From: Modestobacter italicus
GTDB lineage: Bacteria; Actinomycetota; Actinomycetes; Mycobacteriales; Geodermatophilaceae
Direction: 5' to 3'
DNA length: 64,000 bases
NCBI RefSeq assembly: GCF_019799965.1
Contig: NZ_JABGCJ010000002.1
Coordinates: 62,001-126,000, forward strand
Under the pieces are notes generated by a model that did no database searches, had not been told where the DNA came from, and saw only the letters and a list, made by a program, of their open reading frames with translations. The translations under genes and the position numbers were made by a program. Of the stretch, positions 25,683 through 33,755 are shown in pieces (position 1 is the first letter of the stretch; each line of letters begins with the position of its first letter).

Positions 25683-25862
25683 CGCTGTCTCCCTGGTCTG
25701 TCCCGTGTCGGCGGGTGTTCCCGGCGACAGACACGACTCTGGAGGCCCATCCGCAGGGCACCCGCCAGCGATCCGCAAGAGAACCGCAAGAAGAGTTCGA
25801 CGGACCCTGCGGTCCGCGCTCCGGATGCCGCCCCCCCTGGTGGGGGCCGGCTGCCAAGACGG

Positions 25863-25897
25863 CGACGCCCCCGCCGGGCGTGCCGGTGGGGGCGTCG
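25863..25897 (-). terminator. Terminator between kinase and TasA-like operon
   Basis: Arms 25863-25877 and 25883-25897 pair in 14 of 15 positions plus one G-T pair. It lies after the kinase stop, so the two-component genes and the TasA-like operon are separate units. Confidence 0.75.
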
Positions 25898-25917
25898 TGG
25901 GGCAGCGCGGACCGTGA

Positions 25918-27390
25918 TCAGGCGGCGGGGACGCCGTCCAGGGGCAGGGTCAGGGTGAACGTCGTCCCGCGGCCCTCGACGCTGGTCACGTCCAGGCTGC
26001 CGCCGTGCGCAGTGGTGATCGCCTTGGTGATGGTCAGGCCGAGCCCGACCCCGGGGACGGCGTTCCGCCGGGCGGTCGAGGCGCGGAAGAAGCTGGTGAA
26101 CAGCTGTCCCTGCTCGCCGGAGGGGATGCCCACCCCGGTGTCGCTGACCGACAGCAACGCCACCGGCCGGGCACCCGGCACCTGCCGCTCACCGACCGCG
26201 CCGTCCTCGTGCCGCCACGCCCGCCGCAGGCGCAGGGTCACCCGGCCACCGCCGGGGGTGAACTTGACCGCGTTGGAGACCAGGTTGTCGCAGGCCTGCC
26301 CCAGTCGGAGCGCGTCTCCGCGGACGACCGGCCCGGTGTCCGGCGCCTCCACGGAGACCGTCACCCCCCGGGCTGCGGCCGTCACCCGCGCGGTCTCCTC
26401 GGCGGCCCGGACGATGCCGGCCAGGTCGACGTCCTCGGGCTGGAGGGTGAACCGCCCGGCGTCCACCTGAGCGGTGAACAGCAGGTCGCCGACCAGGCGC
26501 AGCAGCCGCTGGGCGTTCCGCTCGACGGTGCTGAGGTACTGCCGCTGCTCGTCGGTCAGTGGCTGCTCCTCGTCGTCCATGACCAGCTCGAGGTAGCCCA
26601 GGATCGAGCTCAGCGGGGTGCGGAGCTCGTGGGAGATGAGGCTGACGAACTGGTCCTTGAGCCGCTCGGCGGCCCGGGCCTCGGTCATGTCGGTGCCCAC
26701 GAAGTTCCAGCCGGCCTGCTCGCCGTCGTCGTCGGTGCGCGGGGTGATGGCCACCGAGACGGTGAGCCGGCGGCCGTCGGCGGTCAGGTACGTCCAGTCC
26801 CGGACGTCGCTGCCGTGCTCCCGGGCTCCCTGGACCAGGGCCGCGAACCGCTCCGCGGGCGTGCCCGGTGCCCCCTCGGGGCTCAGCTCCTCGGGCGCGT
26901 GGAAGTCGGTGATCGACCGGGTGCGGACGACGTCGGCGCGGGGGAGCCCGAGCATCCGCTCCGCACCGGGGTTCCACACCCGGATCAGCCCGTCGGGGTC
27001 GGTGCCGATGATCGACTGCTCGGTCACCGCGTCGATCACGCTGGTCATCGTCTGGGCGCGGGCCCGCATCATCCGGGTGGCGACCTCCAGCTCGTCGGCG
27101 GTCGACCGGCCGCGGGAGACCAGCTCCAGCCGCTGGGCCTCCAGCTCCTCGGCGGCGGCCAGCTGGCCACGCAACCGGCGGGTCAGCTCCAGGACCGCGC
27201 CGAGCACCAGGGCCACGGCCAGCGCGACGACCGGCGCGGGCGGCCGGAGCAGCAGCACGCCCAGGGCGGCGACGGTGCCCACGGCCAGACCGAGCGGCAG
27301 GACGCGGGAGTGGGGCCGGTGCACGGCGGCGGTCAGGGGCAGGGGGACGGGCTGGGAGGGGGTGGCGGGTCGTGGCGGGGCGGCGGTCAT
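25918..27390 (-). CDS. PAS-domain membrane histidine kinase
   Basis: This 490-residue sensor has two hydrophobic segments at about 29-68, a short coiled coil, a PAS domain at about 110-235, and a HisKA domain with LISHELRTPLSSILGYLELV near 250. The HATPase domain shows DNLVSNAVKFTPGGG, VSDTGVGIP and VGLGLTITKAITTAHGG. The phosphorylated His is in SHELRTP. ATG 27390 overlaps the stop of the upstream response regulator (ATGA), so the two are co-translated partners. The operon lies just before the TasA/SipW genes, but a control link is only inferred. Confidence 0.93.
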   Translation of the reverse strand: MTAAPPRPATPSQPVPLPLTAAVHRPHSRVLPLGLAVGTVAALGVLLLRPPAPVVALAVALVLGAVLELTRRLRGQLAAAEELEAQRLELVSRGRSTADELEVATRMMRARAQTMTSVIDAVTEQSIIGTDPDGLIRVWNPGAERMLGLPRADVVRTRSITDFHAPEELSPEGAPGTPAERFAALVQGAREHGSDVRDWTYLTADGRRLTVSVAITPRTDDDGEQAGWNFVGTDMTEARAAERLKDQFVSLISHELRTPLSSILGYLELVMDDEEQPLTDEQRQYLSTVERNAQRLLRLVGDLLFTAQVDAGRFTLQPEDVDLAGIVRAAEETARVTAAARGVTVSVEAPDTGPVVRGDALRLGQACDNLVSNAVKFTPGGGRVTLRLRRAWRHEDGAVGERQVPGARPVALLSVSDTGVGIPSGEQGQLFTSFFRASTARRNAVPGVGLGLTITKAITTAHGGSLDVTSVEGRGTTFTLTLPLDGVPAA

Positions 27391-27791
27391 GCCCGGCTCC
27401 CGACGGTCACGAGCCGGCGCACCTGCTCGACGAGGCCCGCGACGGTGAACGGCTTGGGCAGGTAGGCGTCGGCACCGGCGGCCAGACCGCGGGCGACGTC
27501 GTCGGGGGAGGCGCCGGCGGAGAGCAGCAGCACCCGGCACCCGGCGGTCACCGGGTCCTGGCGCAGCGCGGCGCACACCTCCAGCCCGGTGGCGCCGGGC
27601 ATCGAGACGTCGAGGACCACCAGGTCGGGGCCTTCGGCCCGCGCCGCGGCCAGGGCCTGCGGGCCGTCGGCGACCGCGGCGACCACCGTGCACCCGGCCT
27701 TGCGCACGGCGAGGGTGACGAGCAGGCGGATGTCCTCCTCGTCGTCGGCGACCAGCACGCGTGCGGCGGCCTCTCCGGTGTCGCGGTCCAC
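27387..27791 (-). CDS. Single-domain (CheY-like) response regulator
   Basis: This 134-residue receiver-only protein has ADDEEDIRLLV, the phosphoacceptor Asp in LVVLDVSMPGATG near residue 60, and LPKPFT near 115. No output domain follows, so it probably works by protein contact or in a phosphorelay. Start GTG 27791 with AGAGGAGC upstream. Coupled to the histidine kinase by a four-base overlap. Confidence 0.9.
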   Translation of the reverse strand: MDRDTGEAAARVLVADDEEDIRLLVTLAVRKAGCTVVAAVADGPQALAAARAEGPDLVVLDVSMPGATGLEVCAALRQDPVTAGCRVLLLSAGASPDDVARGLAAGADAYLPKPFTVAGLVEQVRRLVTVGSRA

Positions 27792-27883
27792 GGTGTCGCG
27801 CTCCTCTGCGGGCGTGGCCCGCCCCCGACCGGGACGGACTGCGTCACGTCGGGCAACGGCAGGTGCGCGGAGGTGCTGGAGCC

Positions 27884-27909
27884 GTGCCTCACCCGGTGAG
27901 GTGAGGCAC
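27884..27909. promoter_or_regulatory. Inverted repeat upstream of response regulator
   Basis: GTGCCTCAC 27884-27892 and GTGAGGCAC 27901-27909 are perfect nine-base inverted arms with an eight-base spacer. It sits 93 bases upstream of the regulator start, where an operator could lie; an overlapping shorter hairpin CCTCAC/GTGAGG is also possible. Confidence 0.45.
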
Positions 27910-27927
27910 GACCCGGACGCGGACGCA

Positions 27928-27963
27928 CGTCGGGCCCCGGTGCAGCTGCACCGGGGCCCGACG
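27928..27963 (-). terminator. 36-bp perfect palindrome ending the stress operon
   Basis: The sequence is a perfect palindrome of two 18-base arms with no spacer, 15 bases past the stop of the DUF3618 gene. As RNA it forms a long GC-rich stem suited to termination. Confidence 0.7.
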
Positions 27964-27978
27964 AGGTGTTGCGGTCGG

Positions 27979-28611
27979 TCAGGAGGAGGCGTGCCCCTGG
28001 ACCGTCTGGCGGGACTCCTGGGCCTGGCCCTGGACCTCCTGGGCCGCGGACTGGCCCTCGGACTTCACCGTCTCGACGCCGTCCTGGGCGGTGGACTTGA
28101 CCTGCTCCACCGCGTCCTGGGCCATCGGCTTCAGGTTGTCGCCGATCTCCTGGGCCACGTTCTTGGCCTGGTCGACCAGCGGCTGGGAGTGGTCCTTGAC
28201 CGCAGACTCGGCCTGCGCGGCGAGCTGCTTCTCCTTCTCGCTGGTCGGCAGGAGCGAGGACACCAGCCAGCCGACACCGAAGGCGATCATCCCGGCGGCG
28301 AGGGGGTTGCCCTGCGCCTGCCGCTGGATCGTCTCCGGGGCCTGCTGCACCGCGCCCATGGCGTTGTGCGCGGCGTCCTGGGCGCTGCCCTGGGCGCTCG
28401 AGGCGTGCTGGCCGACCTGGTCACGGGTGTCGTGCGCGGCACCGAAGACCTTGTCCTTCAGGCTGCTCACGCCGCTCTTGGCCTTGCCGACGCGACGGTC
28501 CATCACCCGCGTGGGGTTGACCTTCTCGTTGAGGGCGTCGACGTCATAGCTGAGGTTGGCGCGGGTGTCCTCGATCTGGCGACGGATCACATCCGGGTCA
28601 CTGCTGGTCAT
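27979..28611 (-). CDS. DUF3618 domain-containing membrane protein
   Basis: This 210-residue protein starts with the DUF3618 motif VIRRQIEDTRANLSYDVDALNEKVNP. A long polar, Gln/Ala-rich helical region, one hydrophobic segment (AAGMIAFGVGWLVSSLL, about 103-119) and a second amphipathic Ala/Gln/Glu-rich tail follow. These LEA-like helices are common in actinobacterial envelope stress proteins. AAGGAGAACGAC precedes ATG 28611. Last gene of a three-gene operon. Confidence 0.85.
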   Translation of the reverse strand: MTSSDPDVIRRQIEDTRANLSYDVDALNEKVNPTRVMDRRVGKAKSGVSSLKDKVFGAAHDTRDQVGQHASSAQGSAQDAAHNAMGAVQQAPETIQRQAQGNPLAAGMIAFGVGWLVSSLLPTSEKEKQLAAQAESAVKDHSQPLVDQAKNVAQEIGDNLKPMAQDAVEQVKSTAQDGVETVKSEGQSAAQEVQGQAQESRQTVQGHASS

Positions 28612-28645
28612 GTCGTTCTCCTTGAGGGAGTAGCTGAGGGGCGGA

Positions 28646-29314
28646 TCAGGAGGGCTTGAGCGCGCTGGGGACCTGCTGGAGCGAGTCGACCGTCTGCTCG
28701 GGCTTCGGGTTGATCGACTTGAACCGGCTGAGGTCCACCTGCGTGACCCGCTTGGGGTCGACCTGCTTGAGCGTCTTCCGGCCCATCGAGTAGAGGACGG
28801 CGCCGACGATGGCCCAGAGCACACCGACGATCAGTGCGGCGAGGCCGGCGTCCATGAAGTTCTCCAGGCCCCACCAGAGCGCGAAGCTCAGGAACAGCGC
28901 GACCATGTAGCCGGCGAAACCAGCGCCGCCGAGCATCCCGGCGCCCTTGCCGGCCTTGGCGGCCTCTTCCTTGGCGATGCCGCTGGCCTTGTTGGCCTCT
29001 TCCTTGGCGATGGCGGTGGCCTGGGTCGCCTCCGCCCGGATCTCGGCCTTGGCGAGCTCGAGCTCCTGGCGCATCAGCGTCGACAGGTCCTTGCTCACCT
29101 CGCCGAGCAGCGTGCCGACCGAGACGTCCTCGACCTCAGGGTGTCCCTCGTCGGTCATCGGCTGAGCGGTGTTGCCGTAGGCGGCGTTGCCGTGCTGTGC
29201 GCCGTACTGCTCCGTGGTCGGGGCGTAGCCGGTGGTGCCGCCCTGGGCGTACCCGGTGCCGGGCTCGCCGTAGGGCTGCGCGCCGGAGCTGCCCACCCCG
29301 CTCGGGTGGCTCAC
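28646..29314 (-). CDS. Actinobacterial Holin-X (phage holin family) membrane protein
   Basis: This 222-residue protein has a Gly/Tyr-rich N-terminus, a TLLGEVSKDLSTLMRQELELAKAE helix that is the family signature (quoted by its parts TLLGEVSKDLSTL and LELAKAEI), a KEEA repeat region and two membrane segments at about 130-150 and 158-178. Despite the family name these proteins are chromosomal and envelope-related; no phage genes are near. It overlaps the upstream gene by four bases. Confidence 0.83.
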   Translation of the reverse strand: MSHPSGVGSSGAQPYGEPGTGYAQGGTTGYAPTTEQYGAQHGNAAYGNTAQPMTDEGHPEVEDVSVGTLLGEVSKDLSTLMRQELELAKAEIRAEATQATAIAKEEANKASGIAKEEAAKAGKGAGMLGGAGFAGYMVALFLSFALWWGLENFMDAGLAALIVGVLWAIVGAVLYSMGRKTLKQVDPKRVTQVDLSRFKSINPKPEQTVDSLQQVPSALKPS

Positions 29315-30102
29315 TGCTGGCCTCCACCGGGGGTCCGCGCCGGGTCGTCCCAGCCGGAGGTCTCGGAGGTGCCGACCGGCGGGACCGTGCCGTACGGCGG
29401 CGGCGGGACCGAGCCGGTGGTGCCGGTGGTCGCGTAGCCCACCGTGCCGGTGGTCTCGTAGCCGGTCGTCGCGTACCCGGAGGTCGCGGTCTCGGAGGCG
29501 TAGTTGGTCCCCGCGTACGGCGAACCGGTGGTGCCGGCCGTCTGGCCGGTGCCCGAGGAGTTCTGGTCCTTGTGCGCGGCGACGACGCCGGTGGTCAGCC
29601 GCCCGGCGGCGATCCCGGCGATGGCCGCACCGAGCAGGAAGACGCCCGGCTTGCGGCGGGCGAAGCCGCGCACCTCGTTGACCAGGTCACCGGGCTCGCG
29701 GTCGGAGATCCAGCCGGCGAGCTGCTCGACCTTGTCCCCTGCCTGGCGGACCAGGTCGGCGGCGGGACCGGACGGCGTCTGGTCGGAACCGTCGACCATG
29801 ATGCGGAGCTGCTGGGCGATCTCGGTCAGCCCCTGGCCGGCCTTCTGCTGGCCGTTGCGGGCCTGCTCCTGCAGCTGCGAGCGGCCCTGGGCCACCAGGT
29901 CCTGCGCCTGCCGCTTGGTCTCCTGCGTGACCTGCTTGGCCTGGTCGGCAGCGGTGGAGGCCACCTGCGAGCCGGCGTGGCTGGCGGTCTGGCCCACGTT
30001 GCGGGCCTCGTCCTTGGCGACGTCCTTGGTGGACGGGCTGTCGGACGGAGAGGACGCGCCACTGGGCGGGGACTGCGTCGGGGTGTCGATGGAGTGAGTC
30101 AT
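29311..30102 (-). CDS. Putative stress-associated membrane protein with GYATTG-rich tail
   Basis: This 263-residue protein has a disordered, Ser/Pro-rich start, a long Ala/Gln helical region (VGQTASHAGSQVASTAADQA), one membrane segment (PGVFLLGAAIAGIAAGRL, about 152-169) and a low-complexity tail with GYATTG/GYETTG repeats. It resembles the proteins commonly encoded beside Holin-X and DUF3618 genes. It is the first gene of that operon; the SigB-like promoter at 30328-30354 lies about 225 bases upstream. Function unknown. Confidence 0.75.
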   Translation of the reverse strand: MTHSIDTPTQSPPSGASSPSDSPSTKDVAKDEARNVGQTASHAGSQVASTAADQAKQVTQETKRQAQDLVAQGRSQLQEQARNGQQKAGQGLTEIAQQLRIMVDGSDQTPSGPAADLVRQAGDKVEQLAGWISDREPGDLVNEVRGFARRKPGVFLLGAAIAGIAAGRLTTGVVAAHKDQNSSGTGQTAGTTGSPYAGTNYASETATSGYATTGYETTGTVGYATTGTTGSVPPPPYGTVPPVGTSETSGWDDPARTPGGGQQ

Positions 30103-30327
30103 CGTTCCTCCTCGTCGTTCGTAGGCTGTCCGGAGAGTTCTGGTGGTGCGTGTGCTGGGCGTCCGTGCCCGCGCCGGCCATCACCGGGCGCGCTCCGTGG
30201 CCGGCCCACGAGGGCCGGAGGTGCACGCCAGACGACGGGACGACGTTCGGGCACCGAGGTGCCCACGACTTGACGCTCCGGGGGGCCCACCGTGGTCTCG
30301 GTGGGGCGCCGTTCCGTTGGTGGGCTT

Positions 30328-30354
30328 GTACCCCTGTGCACGAGGGATGCAAAC
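30328..30354 (-). promoter_or_regulatory. SigB/SigF-type promoter of membrane-stress operon
   Basis: On the minus strand GTTT (30351-30354) and GGGTAC (30328-30333) are 17 bases apart, matching the GTTT-N15-17-GGGTA pattern of actinobacterial general-stress sigma factors. The operon it faces encodes envelope-stress type proteins. Confidence 0.6.
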
Positions 30355-30431
30355 GACGATCTACGGAATTGCCGGGTCTCGTTCAGGTGTCCGGATCCGC
30401 ACAGGGGCACCGCGTAGGCTCGCCGCACGAG

Positions 30432-30450
30432 GAAGGCAAGCCTTCCCTGA
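30432..30450 (+). promoter_or_regulatory. Iron box (IdeR/DmdR-type) before siderophore protein gene
   Basis: The 19 bases match about 12 positions of the IdeR/DtxR-type consensus, including AGG, AGCCT and CCT in the right phase. The site lies 20 bases before the start of a siderophore-interacting protein, where iron repression is expected. Confidence 0.6.
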
Positions 30451-30469
30451 CTCGGTCGAGGAGGTCGTC

Positions 30470-31333
30470 GTGAGCAGTCCGACGAGAGGTGGGGGCGGTC
30501 GGCGTCCCCGGGTCGCACGGGTCGGTGAGGTGCTGCGCACCTCCCGGGTCACCCCGCACATGATCCGCGTCGTGCTGGGCGGCGAGGGGCTGGCGGGCTT
30601 CCCGGCCGGGGAGTTCACCGACCACTACGTGAAGCTGCTCTTCCCGCCGCCGGGCGCCCCCTACTCCGCGCCCTTCGACGTCGAGCAGCTGCGCGCGGAG
30701 CTGCCCGCGGAGCTCTGGCCGGTCACCCGCACGTACACGGTGCGCGCCTGGGACGCGGCCGCCGGGGAGCTGACGATCGACTTCGTGCACCACGGGGACA
30801 CCGGCCTGGCCGGCCCGTGGGCGGCGCAGGCCGCACCGGGGGACCGGATCCAGTTCTTCGGCCCCGGCGGCGCCTACGCCCCGAGCCCGGACGCCGACTG
30901 GCACCTGCTGGTCGGGGACGAGAGCGCGCTGCCGGCCATCGGCGCGGCGCTGCCACGGTTGCCGGCCGGCGTGCCGGCGTTGGTGTTCGTGGAGGTCGAG
31001 GGCCCGGCGGAGCAGCAGTCGGACCTGGTGCTCGGCGAGGGCGTCTCGGTGGTGTGGGTGCACCGCGGCGGCGGCGCGCCGGGGGAGGCGCTGGTGACCG
31101 CGGTCAAGGCGGTGGAGCTGCCCGCCGGCACCGGGCACGTGTTCGTGCACGGGGAGGCCGGGCTGGTCAAGGACCTGCGCCTGCACCTGCGCACCGGACG
31201 TGGGCTCGACCCCGCGTTCACCTCGATCTCGGGCTACTGGCGGATGGGCCGCACCGAGGACCGCTGGCAGGCCGAGAAGCCGGAGTGGAACGCCGAGGTC
31301 GAGGCGGCCGAGCAGGCGCTCGCGGTCGGCTGA
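30470..31333 (+). CDS. Siderophore-interacting protein (ferric-siderophore reductase family)
   Basis: This 287-residue FAD/NAD(P)H reductase of the ViuB/YqjH type has the FAD-binding RTYTVRAWDAAAGELTIDFV region near residue 88, FVHHGDTGLAGPWA near 104, and a C-terminal SIP domain with LVGDESALPAIGAAL near 145 and ISGYWRMGRTEDRW near 248. These enzymes release iron from ferric siderophores in the cytosol. GTG 30470 is preceded by GAGGAGG, and an iron-box-like site lies just upstream. The stop codon lies inside a 13-bp terminator stem. Confidence 0.92.
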   Translation: MSSPTRGGGGRRPRVARVGEVLRTSRVTPHMIRVVLGGEGLAGFPAGEFTDHYVKLLFPPPGAPYSAPFDVEQLRAELPAELWPVTRTYTVRAWDAAAGELTIDFVHHGDTGLAGPWAAQAAPGDRIQFFGPGGAYAPSPDADWHLLVGDESALPAIGAALPRLPAGVPALVFVEVEGPAEQQSDLVLGEGVSVVWVHRGGGAPGEALVTAVKAVELPAGTGHVFVHGEAGLVKDLRLHLRTGRGLDPAFTSISGYWRMGRTEDRWQAEKPEWNAEVEAAEQALAVG

Positions 31334-31344
31334 CCGCGAGCGCC
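31315..31344 (+). terminator. Terminator overlapping stop of siderophore protein gene
   Basis: Perfect 13-base arms 31315-31327 and 31332-31344 with a four-base loop; the TGA at 31331-31333 is in it. The next gene converges. Confidence 0.8.
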
Positions 31345-31351
31345 CGCCGCC

Positions 31352-32017
31352 TCACATGTCGCGGTAGCGCTTCGCGGCCGCGGTGGCCGCGCGCAGCCCT
31401 TCGGCGTCCAGCCGCACCCCGTAGCCGGGGGTGTCCCGCTGGATCCGCCAGCCCTCGGCCAGCGGGCCGAGGTCGACGGCGTCGAAGCCGATCGCGTCGA
31501 TGAAGGCGACCACCTGCTCCTTGGCCGCCGCGTCGTCACCGGCCACGGCGAGGGCTCGGCGGTGCGGGGTGCCGGCAGGTGATGCGTCCCCGGTGATGTC
31601 GGCGGCACCGATGTGGTTGAACGCCTTCACCACCCGGGAGGTGGGCAGGTGGGCCTGCAGCAGCTCGGCGGTCGTCGTCGACTCCTCGTCCAGCACGGCG
31701 ATCTGCCCGTCGCGCTGCGGGTAGTAGTTGTTCGTGTCGATCACGACCTTGCCGGCCAGCGGCTCGACCGGGACGTCGGGCACCGCCTTCAGCGGGATGG
31801 TGACCACGGCGAGGTCGGCCGCGGCCGCCGCGCCGGCCGCCGTGTCGGCCCGCACCTGACCTCGGCGGTCCGGCCTGGCCTCCAGCGCGGACACCAGCTC
31901 GGTGAGCGTCTCCGGACCGCGGGAGTTGCTGATGACCACGTCGTGGCCGGCGTCGAGTGCTGCCTGGGCGAGCGCCGTGCCGATGTGGCCGGCGCCGATG
32001 ATCCCGAGAGTCGTCAT
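31352..32017 (-). CDS. NADPH-dependent F420 reductase-like (NAD-binding) protein
   Basis: This 221-residue Rossmann protein starts TLGIIGAGHIGTALAQAAL and continues with ISNSRGPETL. Both are typical of the F420_oxidored family, which includes F420:NADP reductases and ferric-reductase-like domains. NNYYPQRDG near 105 and VKAFNHIGA near 135 are also family features. Whether it uses F420 cannot be told; many actinobacterial members are of unknown substrate. ATG 32017 has only a weak upstream ribosome site. Confidence 0.8.
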   Translation of the reverse strand: MTTLGIIGAGHIGTALAQAALDAGHDVVISNSRGPETLTELVSALEARPDRRGQVRADTAAGAAAAADLAVVTIPLKAVPDVPVEPLAGKVVIDTNNYYPQRDGQIAVLDEESTTTAELLQAHLPTSRVVKAFNHIGAADITGDASPAGTPHRRALAVAGDDAAAKEQVVAFIDAIGFDAVDLGPLAEGWRIQRDTPGYGVRLDAEGLRAATAAAKRYRDM

Positions 32018-32057
32018 GCCGCTCGACAACCCGGCGGGCGCGGTGCGGCTTCCCTGC

Positions 32058-32981
32058 TCAGCCCAGGTCGTCGGTGGCGAAGGTGTCGCACTGTGCGGGG
32101 TCGCCGGTGGCGTAGCCGGTGCTGAACCAGCGCTGACGCTGCTCCGAGGAGCCGTGGGTGAAGGACCCCTCGTCGACGGTGCCACCGCCCAGCTGCTCCT
32201 GGATGAAGTCGTCACCGATCCGCCCGGCGGTGTCCAGGGCGCGGGCGATGTCGTCGTCGGTGATGTCGACGATGAGCGGCTCGCCCGTCTCGTCGGGCAC
32301 CGTCTCGGCGTGGTCGGCCCAGGCGCCGGCGAAGCAGTCGGCCTGCAGCTCCAGGCGCACGCTGCCGCTGGTCGGGCCGGCGTCACCGGGCTGCACCTGC
32401 TCGTTGATCCCCAGCAGGTTCTGCACGTGGTGGCCGTACTCGTGGGCCAGGACGTAGGCGTTGACGAAGGCTCCGCCCTGGGCCCCGAACCGGGTCTGCA
32501 GGTCGTCGAAGAAGGTCAGGTCGATGTAGACCTGCGCGTCGCCCGGGCAGTAGAACGGGCCGCTGCCGCTGGTGGCCCCGCCGCACGCGGTCTGCACCTG
32601 GTCGGAGAAGAAGACGGTGTCGGCCGGCTGGTAGTCCGCGCCGAGGGTGGCGCCCCAGTAGTCCTGGATCGAGTCGATGCTGGCGACGACGGCGCACTCG
32701 GCGGAGGTGTTGGCGTCGGCCACCTCGTCGCAGGAGGCGGCCAGCTCGCTGTTGTCGAACGGCTGCCCGGGGCCCTGCCCACCGCCCAGGCCGTCGAAGC
32801 CGCCCACCGGTGACGTGCCGCTCCCGCTCCCGCCGCCGAGCACCTGGAACAGGACGACGACGATCAGCCCGACGAGGCCGAGGCCGCCACCGCCCACCGC
32901 CAGCCCGCGCCCGCCGCCCCCGCGGCCCCGCCGGTCCTGGACGCCGGAGGTGTCCAGCCGGCCGCTCTCCCGGAACCTCAT
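32058..32981 (-). CDS. YpfJ-type neutral zinc metallopeptidase
   Basis: This 307-residue protein has a Gly-rich cytoplasmic start, one membrane segment (LGLVGLIVVVLFQVLGG, about 33-49), a Gly/Ser linker and an external peptidase domain. Zinc ligands are the two His of LAHEYGHHVQ near residue 190, with ELQADCFAGAWADHA near 222 as the third-ligand region. Substrate unknown. Its start overlaps the stop of the upstream SIMPL gene (ATGA), suggesting co-translation. Confidence 0.9.
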   Translation of the reverse strand: MRFRESGRLDTSGVQDRRGRGGGGRGLAVGGGGLGLVGLIVVVLFQVLGGGSGSGTSPVGGFDGLGGGQGPGQPFDNSELAASCDEVADANTSAECAVVASIDSIQDYWGATLGADYQPADTVFFSDQVQTACGGATSGSGPFYCPGDAQVYIDLTFFDDLQTRFGAQGGAFVNAYVLAHEYGHHVQNLLGINEQVQPGDAGPTSGSVRLELQADCFAGAWADHAETVPDETGEPLIVDITDDDIARALDTAGRIGDDFIQEQLGGGTVDEGSFTHGSSEQRQRWFSTGYATGDPAQCDTFATDDLG

Positions 32982-33628
32982 CGTGCGAAGACCTCCTGGT
33001 CCGGGACCGACATGGTGAACGTGACCTCGACCTGGCCGGTGACCTCCTGGGGAGCCGGCTGCAGCTCCAGCGCCGGGACGCCGCCGGGCGCGGAGAAGGC
33101 CGCCATGACCATGCCGCCGCCCCGCCCCCCGACGTCGCGGACCTCCACCAGCCCGGTCAGCCGGCCGCCGAGGGCGGTGGCGTAGGCGCGGGCGCGGACG
33201 ATCGCGTCCTGGACCGCCGCGGTGCGCACCTGCTGGTGCGCGGGGTGCTCGCGGCTGACCCGCCAGTGCGGTCCGTGCACCGAGACGTCGGACAGCCCGG
33301 CGACCGCGACGGCCAGCTCACCGGCGGCCCCGACGTCGGCGATCCGGGCGCGGGTGGTGGTGGTCGCCACCGACCCGCTGATCCGGCCACCGTCCCCGGC
33401 CTCGGGGAAGGCCGCCACCGCGTCGGTCGAGACGGTGCCCAGGGCGGCCCGGTGCGCGTCGAACAGCGCGGTCAGCTCCTCCTGACGCCCGGCCAGCAGC
33501 TCCAGTGCCCGCTCCCGGCGGCGGTCACGCACCTGCACGGTGACCACCAGGTCGGCGGCGTCGGGCAGCACCTCGGCCACCGCCTCACCTCGCACGACGA
33601 CGCGGGGGCTGTCCGGCGCGGGCTGCAT
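32978..33628 (-). CDS. SIMPL (DUF541) domain protein
   Basis: This 216-residue protein matches the SIMPL/DUF541 family: VVVRGEAVAEVLPDAADLVVTVQV at the start (ends quoted), DAVAAFPEAGDGGR in the middle, and AVQDAIVRARAYATALGG near 145. Most homologues are secreted or periplasmic, but no signal peptide is visible here, so it may be cytosolic. Function unknown, linked to oxidative or envelope stress in other bacteria. It overlaps the YpfJ-type gene by four bases. Confidence 0.85.
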   Translation of the reverse strand: MQPAPDSPRVVVRGEAVAEVLPDAADLVVTVQVRDRRRERALELLAGRQEELTALFDAHRAALGTVSTDAVAAFPEAGDGGRISGSVATTTTRARIADVGAAGELAVAVAGLSDVSVHGPHWRVSREHPAHQQVRTAAVQDAIVRARAYATALGGRLTGLVEVRDVGGRGGGMVMAAFSAPGGVPALELQPAPQEVTGQVEVTFTMSVPDQEVFAR

Positions 33629-33743
33629 GGGCGTTGCTCCTGGTGATCGGGTCCGTCGGGTCCGGGAGCACTCTGCCGCCGTCGGGCCGGACCCGCACCC
33701 CGGCGACCTCACCGGTGGGACGGCGACCGGCCGGTCGCCGTCC

Positions 33744-33749
33744 TAGGGT
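33744..33749 (+). promoter_or_regulatory. -10 box of leaderless ddn-like gene
   Basis: TAGGGT ends six bases before ATG 33756. Confidence 0.55.
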
Positions 33750-33755
33750 CGGGGC

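Larger units (their letters stand above)
30103..30469. other. 367-base divergent intergenic region
   Basis: This stretch holds a SigB/SigF-like promoter on the minus strand (30328-30354) and an iron-box-like site on the plus strand (30432-30450). The 225 bases between the first promoter and the minus-strand gene show no convincing ORF; they would form a long leader. Confidence 0.6.

Noticed and set aside
28646-29314. Prophage, suggested by the holin family name
   Set aside because: No other phage genes, attachment sites or composition change are present; Holin-X proteins are ordinary actinobacterial membrane proteins.
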